A program made the position numbers and the translations under genes. Below the pieces are notes generated by a model. It did no database searches. It was not told the origin of the DNA and saw only the letters and a list, made by a program, of their open reading frames with translations. A stretch of DNA of 64,000 nt from Daucus carota subsp. sativus (lineage: Eukaryota > Streptophyta > Magnoliopsida > Apiales > Apiaceae): the NCBI RefSeq assembly GCF_001625215.2, contig NC_030387.2, positions 434,001-498,000 on the forward strand, given 5' to 3'. Positions 1 through 14,550 of the stretch are shown in pieces (position 1 is the stretch's first letter; each line of letters starts with the position of its first letter).

Positions 1-97
1 TGGGGAAAATGGTATCAACATCGACGATCAAGCCATAGAATATTTTCTCTGCTGATAGAGAGGAGGTAATTTCTTGTTCGTGCTTCTGGAGACCCAT
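1..97 (-). CDS. PR-10 / Bet v 1 family protein, copy 1 (partial, runs off window)
   Basis: Only the first 32 codons are in the window. Translation starts at the ATG at 97-95 and reads MGLQKHEQEITSSLSAEKIF before running off the left edge. It matches the start of the complete copy at 3381-3960, with Y for N after the shared AEKIF. No lesion is visible in the part present. PR-10 proteins are small cytosolic hydrophobic-ligand carriers induced in defence; that role is family knowledge. About 1 kb upstream is also duplicated with copy 2, so both copies carry similar promoters. Confidence 0.8.
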   Translation of the reverse strand, partial: MGLQKHEQEITSSLSAEKIFYGLIVDVDTIFP

Positions 98-217
98 GAT
101 TTTTTAGGAGAATGAAAGTTGAATATATGAGCAAAGAAGAAGAAAGTTGTGAAGAACAGATCAAGCTGATTAGTGTTGTGAGATGTAGATGATGATATTA
201 GAGACCTCAAGGCAGCT

Positions 218-224
218 CTTTATA
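218..224 (-). promoter_or_regulatory. Putative TATA box of PR-10 copy 1
   Basis: The minus strand reads TATAAAG here, about 120 bp upstream of the start codon at 97. The same motif sits at the same relative place before copy 2, so it is conserved between the duplicates. Confidence 0.45.
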
Positions 225-1097
225 GTGCCTGTAGCTGAATATCAGGATGTTAATGCAGTTTTGATTTACAACTTTTAAATAAATATAAGATCTTGCAAGA
301 TAATTGGAATTTACATGCAAGGTGCTGTGCACGTTAAATCTTTAAACCAAATTCTAGAAAGAATTGACTAGCTTGAGTTCAAAGTTATATATATGAAAAC
401 TCGTGTTTGTAATTTAATTCTTACAAAGAAAATATGACAGCATCAACATAAATTGTCAACTACAACGTATAATTCATACAAATTTAATATCCGCAGATCA
501 GCAGATGCATATTCTTCCTTTTCCATATAAGCTTATTTTACACAGACAGATGCAGGTAAAAGTTATTAACACTTCATCTGATTTATTTTTAACATAATTT
601 ATCAATGAAATATGGGCATGATGTGTTTAATTTTGTTAATTAGTATATTTTCTGCATGTATTAACTCTTCCAACCAGCCTGTATATCCAAGTCAATGCTT
701 TCTAGAATAACATTAAAAACTTCAATTCACTGGAACATCTAGCTAGTCTATCTGTCGGAGTATTGAAATCATCCTGGAAGATCTTAAATCAACATAAAAA
801 GAAATAAACATGGAACACATATATTACTATAATAATATGATATTAGACCAGATCTATCATTACATCTGAGTCGTGGCACTTTAAACAGCTGCTCCGAGTT
901 CTCTAATATCATTGTATCAATCTCACAGCATAAACCTTCAGTTCCTTCTCGGCTTCCTTTTGCTTAATTTTCTCATATCTTCAGTTATTGTTTTGCAGAA
1001 TAATTATGGGTGTCCAGAAGATATGCAAGTGCATGGTAGATTGGTAGTCTTACTGAACTAGGATTAACTTTGCCTAATCCCAGTTTCCAACTTCAAG
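225..1097. other. Duplicated upstream region of PR-10 copy 1
   Basis: No gene is visible. The stretch aligns along its length with 4082-4871, with small indels, and is the shared 5' region of the tandemly duplicated PR-10 genes. It ends where a CACTA element begins at 1101. Confidence 0.6.
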
Positions 1098-1100
1098 AAT

Positions 1101-2004
1101 CACTACAACAAACTGACCTATTTACGAAGGAATTTAAGGCTTACATCGGTCTTAAGTTCCCAAATTACAACAAAAATATTCCGTCATTTTTGCTCAAGTA
1201 GTAAGTTCAAAAAAACGTCACAGTTTTTGGCATGCGTCTAAGTACAATAACGCCTCACAAGTTTGACCTGGTGAGCCCACAACTTCAGTATAATAATAGC
1301 TAAGATTACAACACATAGTTCGTCGTAAGATAGAAAATTGATGACGGGAACTTCCAACATATGTATATTGCGGGCCCCTGTTAATATTTTTGCTTTGAGC
1401 ATGCGACGGAACTTTGTGGTCGCCTGGTCGGTAGTTATCTTAGGACGGAATTATTATGAAGAATGAGAAGTACAAGGGAAACCGAAACTTATGACATATG
1501 TGTCTATCGAAAGTTTAAAGTTATATATGACATGAACCTGCTGCATTTGTTGTGTTCCTACCATTTTATGGCATTTAAAATAGATCCAAAACTTTTTCGC
1601 ACACCGAATCCCTCTTTCCGTCATAAGTTAGTTGAAATATATTATTTCTTAACTCATAATTTAAATGTGACCGGTGACATTAAAAATGGTTGGTGAATTT
1701 ACGACAGAATACCGAAAATTCATCGTAAGTTCCATTGCTAAAACGACATCGTTCTCAGATCTGTCACTTTTTTGATTATTTTTAATTAGAAAAATATTTG
1801 AATAAGTAACTTATGACAGACGGAACCATCCGTCACAAGTTTACGACCACATTACGTCATATTTAATAATTGGAAACTGTACTTACGAAGGATAGGGTTT
1901 CGTCGTAACATCTTACGACGGATTCCAAGTTTCCATCATAAGTTGAGGCGCTCAGAAATTCCATTGTAAGTTATCGGTTGTAAATAGCCTTGTTTATTGT
2001 TGTG
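1101..2004. mobile_element. Non-autonomous CACTA (En/Spm-like) element, copy 1
   Basis: The element starts CACTACAACAAA and ends TTTATTGTTGTG, an imperfect terminal inverted repeat of CACTA type. It is flanked by a 3-bp target duplication AAT (1098-1100 and 2005-2007). The ends carry several copies of subterminal motifs such as TTACGACGG and CGTCGTAAG in both orientations, as expected for this superfamily. No transposase frame is present. A second copy sits at 4875-6114 with the same flanks, so the insertion predates the tandem duplication. Confidence 0.8.
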
Positions 2005-2165
2005 AATGTAGACAAAGGCATCAACTAATAATTGCGCAAGATTGATCAAAAAATATACAAAGGCATTTAAACATGCATCCAAATCACACAAAAGCTCGAC
2101 CAGATGGAAGTGTTTCGATCAGAAACAGCTTTAAGCCCCTGCTTTTAGTTAAAACAAACAGGCTC

Positions 2166-2443
2166 ATAATCGACGAGCTGATCTTAAGCTCCAGTGACCA
2201 GATGGAAGTGTTTCGAGTTATCCAAATAAGACTACTGTGTGTTCAAGAAGATCCAGTAGACAGGTCAGTTATGTCCTAAGTGTTACTGATGTTGAGCAGT
2301 AATATGATACTGCAACATCCTAAGAAACCCGGTTTCTTCTTGGAAAGAAGATTGCTGGACGCGGATCATTTATGGACGAAGCCCAAATTTTCATCAGTGC
2401 AATGAGTTAACCCTCGGTTAGCTCGATCCTGCCTCGACAATAG
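2166..2443 (+). pseudogene. RLK exon-7 relic 1 (A-like)
   Basis: This matches the last exon of RLK-A (kinase subdomain XI and C-terminal tail; CVQEDPVDR and HPKKPGFF are readable). It is broken: a CAA codon has become TAA in the MSQ motif, and frameshifts occur near the end. No other kinase exon is nearby. A short piece of the same exon (gaccagatggaagtgtttcg) is repeated about 100 bp upstream. The better-preserved duplicate is at 6270-6547. Confidence 0.8.
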
Positions 2444-2800
2444 TGTGAGTCTATTGGGAACCTTGATAACTACTCCATTATTTGTTTTTGTGTTGACATA
2501 GAACAAGAGGCATGAGATTTTGAAACTGAAAGGTTGAAATTGAAAAAAAACCTCAAACTCAACAAACTGAATAGTTTCAATTAAAAAAACTTTCAGCCTT
2601 CTGCTTTAAACCTGGATTGGTAATTTCTGAGATTCAGGTGAAGACCTCTGGATAAAATTTTATACCTTTCTTCATAATTTTTTTGGTAGATCTGAAAAAT
2701 CATCTTGTAATTAAAATACATGTAGTCTACAGAGAGAAGATGGTCATTACTACCAGATGTCCATATAAAGAAATGAAGATCGCAAATTATTACACTAAAC
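2444..2800. other. Spacer, duplicated at 6548-6850
   Basis: It is AT-rich 3' flanking sequence of the exon-7 relic. I see no gene or element beyond its similarity to the second tandem unit. Confidence 0.5.
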
Positions 2801-3040
2801 TTTAAAAAATTGGGACACTAAGATTATTGTGTGAAACATTGTACTCAGTAAGGCTGAAGAAACTATCTTGAGGTAACTTTTCACCAAATTGGTTGTTTTC
2901 CGCCAAAAATGTTAACAGTACTGAGCCTTTTGACGATTTAGTCAGTTTTCCCGTAAATTCATTGTTATATGATGTCTCAACCTTTATCAGATTATTTGAT
3001 GCTGTGAGGCGAGAGAGATTTGAGATATGTTCCTGAAGCT
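2801..3040 (-). pseudogene. Leucine-rich-repeat receptor relic 1
   Basis: The minus strand reads an open stretch ending in TAA near 2795 with LRR-like phrases: ISNLSRLTASNN, NEFTGKL, LLTFLAENNQFGEKLPQ and EYNVSHNNLS. The spacing and the N-x-F-x-G-x-L pattern fit LRR receptor proteins, with VSHNNLS typical of a last repeat. It has no start and no kinase, so it is a fragment. A second relic lies at 6850-7080. Confidence 0.45.
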
Positions 3041-3380
3041 GAACCCATCAGCAGTATATATATGAGAATTTTTCTTACATTGCTTACAGTGACATATTAT
3101 CCATACATGTATAATTTTAACCACTGTGATATTAATTTGTTCGCTTATTATATCTTTTTATGCTTTAAAACAATAATGAGATTTAAGCTTATTATACACA
3201 TGCACATGTTAAAGCTGACTCACATTTTATTCGAGTCTCATTTTATTGGATTCGGCAAACAAACAGAAGTACTGGATCATACAATCACTTGTCCAGCAAC
3301 ATAAAAGTACTTGTCACACAATTAACATACACCATAGACTTATAGAAATCACAAACTCACACTCACACACATAGACGTGA
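3041..3380. other. 3' flank of PR-10 copy 2
   Basis: AT-rich sequence downstream of the PR-10 stop codon at 3381. A 94-codon plus-strand frame here has no recognisable content and is probably chance. Confidence 0.4.
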
Positions 3381-3960
3381 TTAATTTGCAATGAGATAGG
3401 CCTCAACAGCCTTGAATACTGATATGTTCTGCTCCTCGGAATACTTAATGTTCTCTTCCGGGACGACAGCATCACCTTTGGTGTGGAATATGGTCGTCGT
3501 CTTGGTGGTGCTTCCTCCGTCAGCATTTTGCACAACGACAAGATGAGTTTCAACTTTGTCAATGAATCCCAACAGAACGTCTCCATCGATGATGCTGTAT
3601 TCGACGGTGCATGCCTCCTTGTCCAGGGCATCAGTTCTAAGGGTCATTGTTGTGATCGGGCTGCCTGAATATTCATATAAGTGCATAAAACTAATTAAAT
3701 GAGATTTTTTAATATACATTTTATATGAACCTACGTACTGATAACCAATTAGTAGTTGATATATAAAGAAGAAACTAACCATCAGGAAGAGTGATGTGTT
3801 TGATGGTTCCGACTCCACCATCACCTTTGATTTCGACATTTTTGTAGGCTCCGGGAGCGGCCTTGGGGAAAATGGTATCAACATCAACGATCAAGCCATT
3901 GAATATTTTCTCTGCTGATAGAGAGGAGGTAATTTCTTGCTCGTGCTTCTGGAGACCCAT
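3381..3960 (-). CDS. PR-10 / Bet v 1 family protein, copy 2 (Dau c 1-like), complete
   Basis: There are two exons on the minus strand: 3960-3780 and 3664-3381, joined by a GT-AG intron in phase 1 after codon 60 (LPD-G-SPITT). This is the conserved intron place of the family. The product is 154 residues, the usual PR-10 length. The glycine-rich loop GDGGVGT (about residues 46-52) is present, and the C-terminal helix ends KAVEAYLIAN. The fold binds hydrophobic ligands in the cytosol (cytokinins, flavonoids, fatty acids in characterised members) and is defence-induced. The sequence strongly recalls the carrot and celery pollen-related food allergens; this comparison is from memory. It is a tandem duplicate of the partial gene at 1-97. 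Confidence 0.92.
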
Positions 3961-4074
3961 GATTTTCTAGGAGAATGATAGCTGAATATATGAGCAAAGA
4001 AAAAGAAAGTTGTGAAGAACTCAAGGTTTTTGCTGTGAGATGCAGATGATGATATTAGAGACCTCAAGGCAGGT

Positions 4075-4081
4075 CTTTATA
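4075..4081 (-). promoter_or_regulatory. Putative TATA box of PR-10 copy 2
   Basis: TATAAAG on the minus strand, 115 bp upstream of the ATG at 3960 and at the same place as in copy 1. Confidence 0.45.
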
Positions 4082-4874
4082 GTGCCCGTAGCTGAGTATC
4101 AGGATCTTGCAAGATAATTGGAGTTTACATGCAAGGTGCTGTGCACGTTAAATTAATCTTCAAATCAAATTCTAGAAAGAATTGACTAGCTTGGGTTCAA
4201 AGTTATATACGAAAACTCGTGTTTGCCATTTTAATTCTTACAAAGAAAATATGACACCATCTACATAAATTGTCAACTAGAACATATTTCATATAAAGTT
4301 AATTTCGGCAGATCAGCAGATGCATGTTTTACACAGATGCAGGTAAAAGTTATTAACACTTCATCTGATTTATTTTTAACATTAATTTATAATTAATATG
4401 GGCACTAAATTAAAGGACACGAGCAAGATGTATATTTTTCTGCATGTATTAGCTCTTCCAATTAAACAGCCTGCATATCCAAGTCAATGCTTTCTAGAAT
4501 ACACATTAAGACTTCAATTCACTGCAATAACATCTAGCTAGTCTATCTGTCCGAGTATTGAAATCATCCTGAAAGATCTTGAAGCAACTTGAAAAGAAAT
4601 AAACATGGAACACATACATTACTATAATAATATGATATTAGACCAGATCTATCATTACATTTGAGTCGTGGTAAACAGCTGCTCCGAGTTCTCTATATCA
4701 TTGTATCAAACTCACAGCATGAACCTTCAGTTCCTTCTCGGCTTCCTTTTGCTTTTCTCGTGTCTTCCGTTATTGTTTTGCAAAAACATTATGGGTGTCG
4801 AGAAGATATGCATGGTGGTAGTCTTACTGAACTAGGATGAACTTCACCGAATCCCAGTTTCCAGCTTCAAGAAT

Positions 4875-6114
4875 CACTACAACCAGGGCCGTTCCATACC
4901 ATATGAGGGCCTAGGGGCGAAAATAAAATTTTGGGCCCTCCTACAAAAATTCTTATAAAAGGGAATTCAGATTTAACTAAATATGTTAATAGATAAATTA
5001 TACTCCTCCTAATAAAATCAATGTAAGAAACCTGCATACTAGCCTTTCAATTTTTGAATCTTGAGAATTGGATTAGCCGATGATGTTCTGAGAAACAATA
5101 TAGTACAGAATAACACACAAACTCGTGAGTAGTTGGACAAAACCTATTATAAACCTTAATATATACTATAAATGGTTGAAATTTGGGCCCTCTAAAAAGT
5201 ATGGGCCCTGGGCGGTCGCCCTGCTCGCCCTCCCTCTGGACCGGGCTTGACTACAACAAACTGGCCTACTTACGACCGAAATCCGTCTTAAGTTAGTTCC
5301 CAAATTACGACAAAAATATTCCATCATTTTTGCTCGAGTAGTAAGTTCGAAATAACATCCCAATATTTTGCATGCATCGTAATACTAAAAAAAACAAGAC
5401 AAAAAACTGACCGCATAAAACCAACCGACACAAAAAAAGTGTCAGGATAGAACCAACAAGCTTAAGACGTTCATATGTATATTGCGGCCCCCAGTTTCAT
5501 ATTTTTGTTTTGAACAATTTTTGTCTTGCTACGGAACTTTTGGTTGGTAGTTTATTATAAACTTCCACAAGAAGTATAAGAAGAATCCAAACTTAAGACA
5601 TATGTGTCCGTCGAATGTTTAAAGTTATATATGACATGAACCTGCTGTATATGTTGTGTTCCTACTATTTTATGGCATTTAAAATAGATCTAAAATTTTT
5701 TCGCACATCCAATCTTTGTATTCGGCTTAAGTTAATTTAACTATATTATTTCTTAACTAATAATTTAAATGTGACAGGTGATATTAAAATATGTTTGGTG
5801 AATTTATAATGAAATACTGAAAATTTGTCGTAAGTTCCATTGTTAAAACGACATCGTTCTTAGATCTATCATTTTTTTGATTATTTTTAATTAATTAAAT
5901 ATTTAAACAAGTAACTTATGACGGACAAGAGCATTCGTCGAAAGTTCACGACCACATTACATCATATTTAATTATTAAAAGATTGTACTTACAACGGATT
6001 GGGTTTTTGTCGTAACATCTTACGACGATGGTTTCCAAATTTCCTTCGTAAGTTGAGGCGCGCAGAAAATCCATTGTATGTCATCAGTTGTAAATAGTCT
6101 TGTTTGTTGTTGTG
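4875..6114. mobile_element. Non-autonomous CACTA element, copy 2 (host of a nested hAT)
   Basis: It starts CACTACAAC, is interrupted at 4884 by a hAT element, resumes at 5250, and ends TTTGTTGTTGTG. The outer target duplication is AAT (4872-4874, 6115-6117), the same as in copy 1. Without the nested element and its duplicated target it is 866 bp, against 904 bp for copy 1. Confidence 0.8.
4884..5249. mobile_element. hAT-like non-autonomous element nested in CACTA copy 2
   Basis: The element is 366 bp. Its 5' end CAGGGCCGTTCC and the reverse complement of its 3' end CAAGCCCGGTCC match at 9 of 12 positions. It is flanked by a perfect 8-bp target duplication ACTACAAC (4876-4883, 5250-5257), which marks the hAT superfamily. 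CACTA copy 1 has this 8-mer once, as an empty site. GGGCCC-rich subterminal sequence is present and no transposase is coded. Confidence 0.85.
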
Positions 6115-6269
6115 AATGAAGACAAAGGCATCAACTAATAATTGCGCAAGATTGATCAGAAAATATACAAAGGCATTTAAATATGCATCCAAATCACACA
6201 AAGCTCGACCGGATGGAAGTGTTTCGATCAGAAACAGCTTTAAGCCCCAACTTTTAGTTTAAACAAACA

Positions 6270-6547
6270 GGCTCATAATCGACGAGCTGATCTTAAGCTC
6301 CAGTGACCAGATGGAAGTGTTTCGAGTTATCCAAATTGGACTACTGTGTGTTCAAGAAGATCCAGTAGACAGGCCAGTTATGTCCCAAGTGTTACTGATG
6401 TTGAGCAGTAATATGATACTGCAACATCCTAAGAAACCCGGTTTCTTCTTGGAAAGAAGATTGCAGGACGCAGATCATTTATGGAGGAAGCCCAAATTTT
6501 CATTAGTCATTGAGTTAACTCTCAGCTCTATCCTGCCTCGACAATAG
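6270..6547 (+). pseudogene. RLK exon-7 relic 2 (A-like)
   Basis: C-terminal exon of an A-type receptor kinase. The frame from the ATG at 6311 to TAG at 6547 is open for 78 codons and reads [18 protein letters not shown] and [14 protein letters not shown]. No upstream kinase exons exist, so it is a relic despite the open frame. It is the duplicate of the relic at 2166-2443 and lacks that copy's internal stop. Confidence 0.8.
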
Positions 6548-6849
6548 TTTGAGTCTATTAATGGGAACCTTGATAACTACTCCATTATTTATTTTTGTGT
6601 TAACATAGAACAAGAGGCATGAGATTATGAAACTAAAAGGTGAAATAAAGCTTTAAACCAGGATTAATAATTTCTGAGATTAAAGTGAACACCTCTGGAT
6701 ATGATTGTATACTTCTCTTCATAATTTTTTTGCAAGATCTGAAAAATCATCTTATATTTAAAATACATGTAGTCTACAGAGAAGATGTTCAATACTACCA
6801 AATGACCATATAATGAAATGAATATCGCAAATTATTACACTAAACTTTT

Positions 6850-7240
6850 AAAAGTTGGGACACTAATTAGATTATTCTTGGAAACATTGTACTCAGTAAG
6901 GCTGAAGAAATTATCTTGAGGTAACTTTTCACCAAATTGGTTGTTTTCCGCCAAAAATGTTAACAGTACTGAGTTTATTGACGATGTAGTCAGCTTTCCC
7001 GTAAATTCATTATTATCAGATTATTTGATGCTTTGAGGCGAGACAGATTTGAGATACGTTCCTGAACGAGGTTCACAATTAAGTAAATGTGACTGATATT
7101 ACAGTCCTTGCAGCCTGAGATATCTTTTAATAAGCTGATTCTAGTCCTCCAGTGCTTTCTAATTACTATATTCAATCTTTCAGATTATTTGATCCTGTGA
7201 GGCGAGAGAGATTTGAGATATGTTCCTGAAGGAGGGTCAT
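6850..7240 (-). pseudogene. Leucine-rich-repeat receptor relic 2, with partial internal repeat
   Basis: The minus strand shows ISNLSRLKASNN, NEFTGKLTTSSINSVLLT and AENNQFGEKLPQ, parallel to relic 1. A frame break falls between the first two phrases. A second ISNLSRL copy lies at about 7185-7235, so the segment has a short internal duplication. This is probably a decayed LRR receptor-like gene; no intact domain can be assembled. Confidence 0.4.
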
Positions 7241-7661
7241 AATTAAGTAAATGCAACTGATTTCACAATCACAAAATTATGTTAAAAATAAGTTTTTTTT
7301 AAAACTTACCGAATCTAGAAGAAAAATTATAGTCCATATAGAATGGCCCGATTTTTTTAAAATTTAAATATAATACATGCTGAATTTTAAAGAAGACATT
7401 TCTAGATTTTAAAGAACATTTTCATAGACTTTTCAAAATTCAAGTCAAAATCTTATACTTCATGCACTTTGATTATATACAAATTCTTATCAATGCTAGG
7501 ATTTCCTTGATGAAAATGACAGAAGAAACACCGTAAACAATTTCAGTCTATTGATTTGACATTATGTTCATCTTCTGCTGACCCTCTGCAAGTAAAGCAT
7601 TGCATAACAACTACTAGTCTATGTACATACATTGTGCAGCAACTCAGGCCTGAGCAATACA
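7241..7661. other. Upstream region of RLK-A
   Basis: AT-rich sequence with no gene. The same region occurs inverted upstream of RLK-K (about 54.36-54.85 kb), so it travelled with the gene. It probably holds the RLK-A promoter; I cannot place a TATA box with confidence. Confidence 0.45.
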
Positions 7662-10600
7662 ATGGATGTTACTAGCATCATTTTGCTCTTCTGCTCCACT
7701 TTATTAACAACCTTCATGTACTCTGTAGCAGTAGACACCATTAGAGTGAATCAAACCATTAGAGATGGTGAGACCATCATATCAGCCGGTGGGGATTTTG
7801 AGCTAGGATTTTTCAGCCCTGGTAGTTCTACGAATCGATATCTGGGTATCTGGTACAAGAGTATATCCAACGGGACTGTTGTATGGGTTGCTAACAGGGA
7901 TACTCCTATTAGTAATTCTGCAGGTGTTTTAATGGTCAATGACAAGGGAATTATTTTGCAGACAGATGACAGGATCATATGGTCATCGAATATCACCATA
8001 TCGCTGAAGAATCCTGTTGCAAGACTATTGGATTCTGGGAATTTGGTTGTAAGGGAGGATGATAATGATATCAACAATGCAGAAAATTTTATTTGGCAGA
8101 GTTTTGATCATGCGGTAGATACTATGCTTCCTACCATGAAGGTTGGACTAAACTTGGTAACGGGCTTAGAGAGTTACGTTACATCATGGAAAAGTGTTGA
8201 TGATCCATCCAGGGGAAGTTTTAGTAACCGTATTAATCCTAATGGTTTTCCACAGTATTTCATATCGAAAGGTTCAGCAAAATGGTTTAGGACTGGACCA
8301 TGGGTTGGTAACCAGTACAGTGGGTATCCGAAGAGTAATCCAAATGGCATATATAAAGACAGATTTGTTTTCAATAAGAAGCAAATTTATTATGAGTTTG
8401 ATCTTGTCAATAATACTTCTGCTGTTATAAGGTTCAAATTGACACCAAATGGAGAAATCAAGCTTCTTGTATGGAATTATGAAAATCAAATCTGGAAGGC
8501 ATATATTACCTTGACAGTCACTGACTGTGATCTTTATGGACTTTGTGGGGCTTATGGTATTTGTAACATTAACAGCTCCCCCAGATGTGAATGTATGAAG
8601 GGATTTATTCCCAAATATCCAGAGAAGTGGAAGGCAGTCGATTGGTCTAGTGGATGTGTTCGTAAAACAAGACTAGACTGTGAAACTGAAGCAGACTTTA
8701 TAAAATATTCTGGTGTAAAGTTGCCAGATACACAGCACTCGCTATATGACATGAGAATAAATCTTGAAGAATGTCGCAGGCTTTGTCTAAAGAACTGCTC
8801 TTGTACAGCTTATGCGAACGCAGATGTTAGAAGTGGTGGAAGTGGATGCATTTTATGGTTTGATGATCTAACTGATATTAAAGGATACACAGAATATGGA
8901 CAAGATATATATGTCAAGATGCCAGAATCTGAATTAGGTAAAATTACTTTTCCTCATACTAAAGTTCTCAATCAATAATTATATATGTGGATTTTAGAAA
9001 TTTAACCTCAAATCCTTTGTTTTCATTTGTTTGAATGCAGTGAATAACCGGAGATCCATACCAAAAAGGCTTATAGTGATCATATTAAGTGCCACAGTAC
9101 TTGTTCTAATATCCTTATATATAGTAAGGAAGAGAAAGCAGAGGGAAGAAGGTAAACTGTACTGTAATATGCAGAGCATATTCATCAAAATACATATCCC
9201 TGTTCGTTGTAGTGTTAATTCTGCTTCAAACCTTGCAGAGAACTTGAAATTCAGTTCAGAAGGCGTTGCCTTGAAAAATATTGAGAGCGAAGAGTGGGAG
9301 TTGCCACAAGTGGACTTTAAAAGAATTGTAAAAGCCACAGATAACTTCTCCCAGGACAACAAGCTTGGAGAGGGCGGCTATGGACCTGTCTACAAGGTTA
9401 TTATACTTGTACACAACAGGAGCATTTAAGTTGAACAATTTTATAAAACAAAAACATAATCAGAAAATTACTAGGATGCAAAATATTGATGATCATGTAT
9501 AATATTTTTGGAGCAATTTCAGGGCATCTTAATTGATGGACAGGAGATAGCCGTGAAAAGGCTTTCAAAGAATTCTGGTCAAGGACTAGATGAGTTCATT
9601 ACTGAAATTTCTTGTATTGCAAAGCTTCAGCACAGAAATCTTGTGACGCTTCTTGGTTGCTGCACTGAGAAAGGAGAAAGAATTTTGATCTACGAATATA
9701 TGGCCAATAAAAGTTTAGATTCGTTCATTTTCGGTTAGTCTTAATCTGAATTATTTCTTCAAACTATTATAGATATTATTGCAAATTTATTTTGAATTTA
9801 TCATGAATATCTCTAAATAAAGTCGCCTATGTTTTACATGACAACAAACTAGATGAAGAAATAAGAAAATCGATCAATTGGCCAGAACGATACAACATAA
9901 TAATTGGCATTGCGAGGGGACTTCTGTATCTTCATCAAGATTCAAAGCTAAGAATTATTCATAGAGATCTAAAGGCCAGTAACATTTTACTTGATCACGA
10001 AATGAATCCAAAGATTTCAGACTTTGGCATGGCAAGATGTTTTAAAGGAGGTCAAATGGAAGCAAATACATCAAGAATTGTTGGCACTTAGTAAGATGCT
10101 CTACTAGTCTGCAACACATCACCTCCTTTTTGTTCATGACTAATTAGTGATATCTCTACCTTTGATCTCGTGCAGTGGTTATATGTCCCCTGAATATGCT
10201 ATTGACGGACAAATTTCTGTCAAATCCGATGTATACAGCTTTGGTGTTTTACTCATAGAGATGGTGAGCGGAAAGAAAAACAGATTATTCAGTCATCCTC
10301 ATCACAACTTAAATCTAGTCGGGCATGTAAGTAAACAAGAATTTATCTTGATCCTTTTATGCTATTTATCTGGCTACTACTAACAGATCAAGGATATATT
10401 TTAGGCATGGAAGAGTTACAACGAGGACATGCTTCTAGATATAATCGACGAGGTGATCTTGGACTCGAGTGACCAGATGGAAGTGTTTCGAGTTATCCAA
10501 ATTGGACTGCTGTGTGTTCAAGAAGATCCAGTAGACAGGCCAGTTATGTCCCAAGTGGTTCTGATGTTGAGCAGTAATATGATTCTGCAGCATCCTAAGA

Positions 10601-10713
10601 AACCTGGTTTCTTCCTGGAAAGAAGATTGCAGGACACAGATAAATTATTGAGGAAACCTAAATTTTCATCAGGCAATGAGCTAACTCTTAGCTCTGTCCT
10701 AGCTCGACAATAG
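7662..10713 (+). CDS. G-type lectin S-receptor-like Ser/Thr kinase, RLK-A
   Basis: The gene has seven exons: 7662-8937, 9041-9151, 9239-9396, 9523-9733, 9853-10090, 10176-10326, 10405-10713. They join in frame to 817 residues with GT-AG introns. A signal peptide (1 to about 22) precedes a B-lectin domain (about 25-150), an S-locus glycoprotein domain (about 200-285), an EGF-like segment ([14 protein letters not shown], about 288-320) and a PAN region ([18 protein letters not shown], about 370). The transmembrane helix is at about 435-454. The kinase has GEGGYG (506-511), K527, HRDLKASN with D625, and DFG with D643, so all catalytic residues are present and it is an RD kinase. The start is the ATG at 7662; the frame is open further upstream but without an ATG. 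Ligand unknown; the family acts at the plasma membrane in defence and recognition. Confidence 0.93.
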
Positions 10714-11074
10714 TGTAATTCTTGAGAATATTGATAACTACTATTTTTTTTTTAAAATTCTGCTAAACAATGTAGTTTTAATTTTAATCCAATCCAATAC
10801 TCAAGCCAGACTATTTGCTATGAAATTGCTATGACATATTTATATTAATATTACTTATAAAGTCAATCCATGGACTTTTCAGCTTCAAAATAATAGGATT
10901 ATGTGTGGCAGAAAACTTGTTTGATTTTTTTTAATCAGGACAATTACAGGAGAAACTACCTACTTGATTTCAGTCTAAGGCTTGACATCATGTTTATATT
11001 ATGTTAGGAACCATTAATTCTGCTTAGCTCAGTCAACTAATATTAGTCTCTGCCAAAAGTAGATACAGTGTGCA
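10714..11074. other. RLK-A / RLK-B spacer
   Basis: No gene. It must hold the RLK-A terminator region and the RLK-B promoter in about 360 bp. The same spacer is found inverted between the A-like tail and RLK-F (35139-35494). Confidence 0.5.

Positions 11075-14550
<3,476 letters not shown>

Larger units (their letters stand above)
1..3040. repeat. Tandem segmental duplication, unit 1
   Basis: The order PR-10 (minus), upstream region, CACTA element, RLK exon-7 relic, LRR-like relic is repeated at 3864-7080. Position 1 corresponds to 3864. The units differ by small indels and by a hAT element found only in unit 2. The left limit of unit 1 lies outside the window. Confidence 0.8.
3864..7080. repeat. 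Tandem segmental duplication, unit 2
   Basis: Second unit of the PR-10 / CACTA / RLK relic / LRR relic block. It is longer than unit 1 mainly because of the hAT insertion at 4884-5249. Confidence 0.8.

Noticed and set aside
1101..2004. Repeated TTACGACGG motifs considered as a CRISPR-like array or regulatory cluster
   Set aside because: Spacing is irregular, orientation alternates, and they sit at the ends of a CACTA element, where such subterminal repeats belong.
3483..3668. Plus-strand frame opposite PR-10 exon 2
   Set aside because: Shadow of the real minus-strand exon; it ends where the exon ends.
7632..7661. In-frame upstream extension of RLK-A beginning at TTG
   Set aside because: The first real ATG is at 7662 and gives the start shared with RLK-B and F; the extension lacks an ATG and resembles no signal peptide.
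9031..9429. Long open stretch running through RLK-A exons 2-3 without splicing
   Set aside because: Intron 2 happens to be open in this frame. Splice sites match all paralogues and the intron-encoded residues are not conserved.
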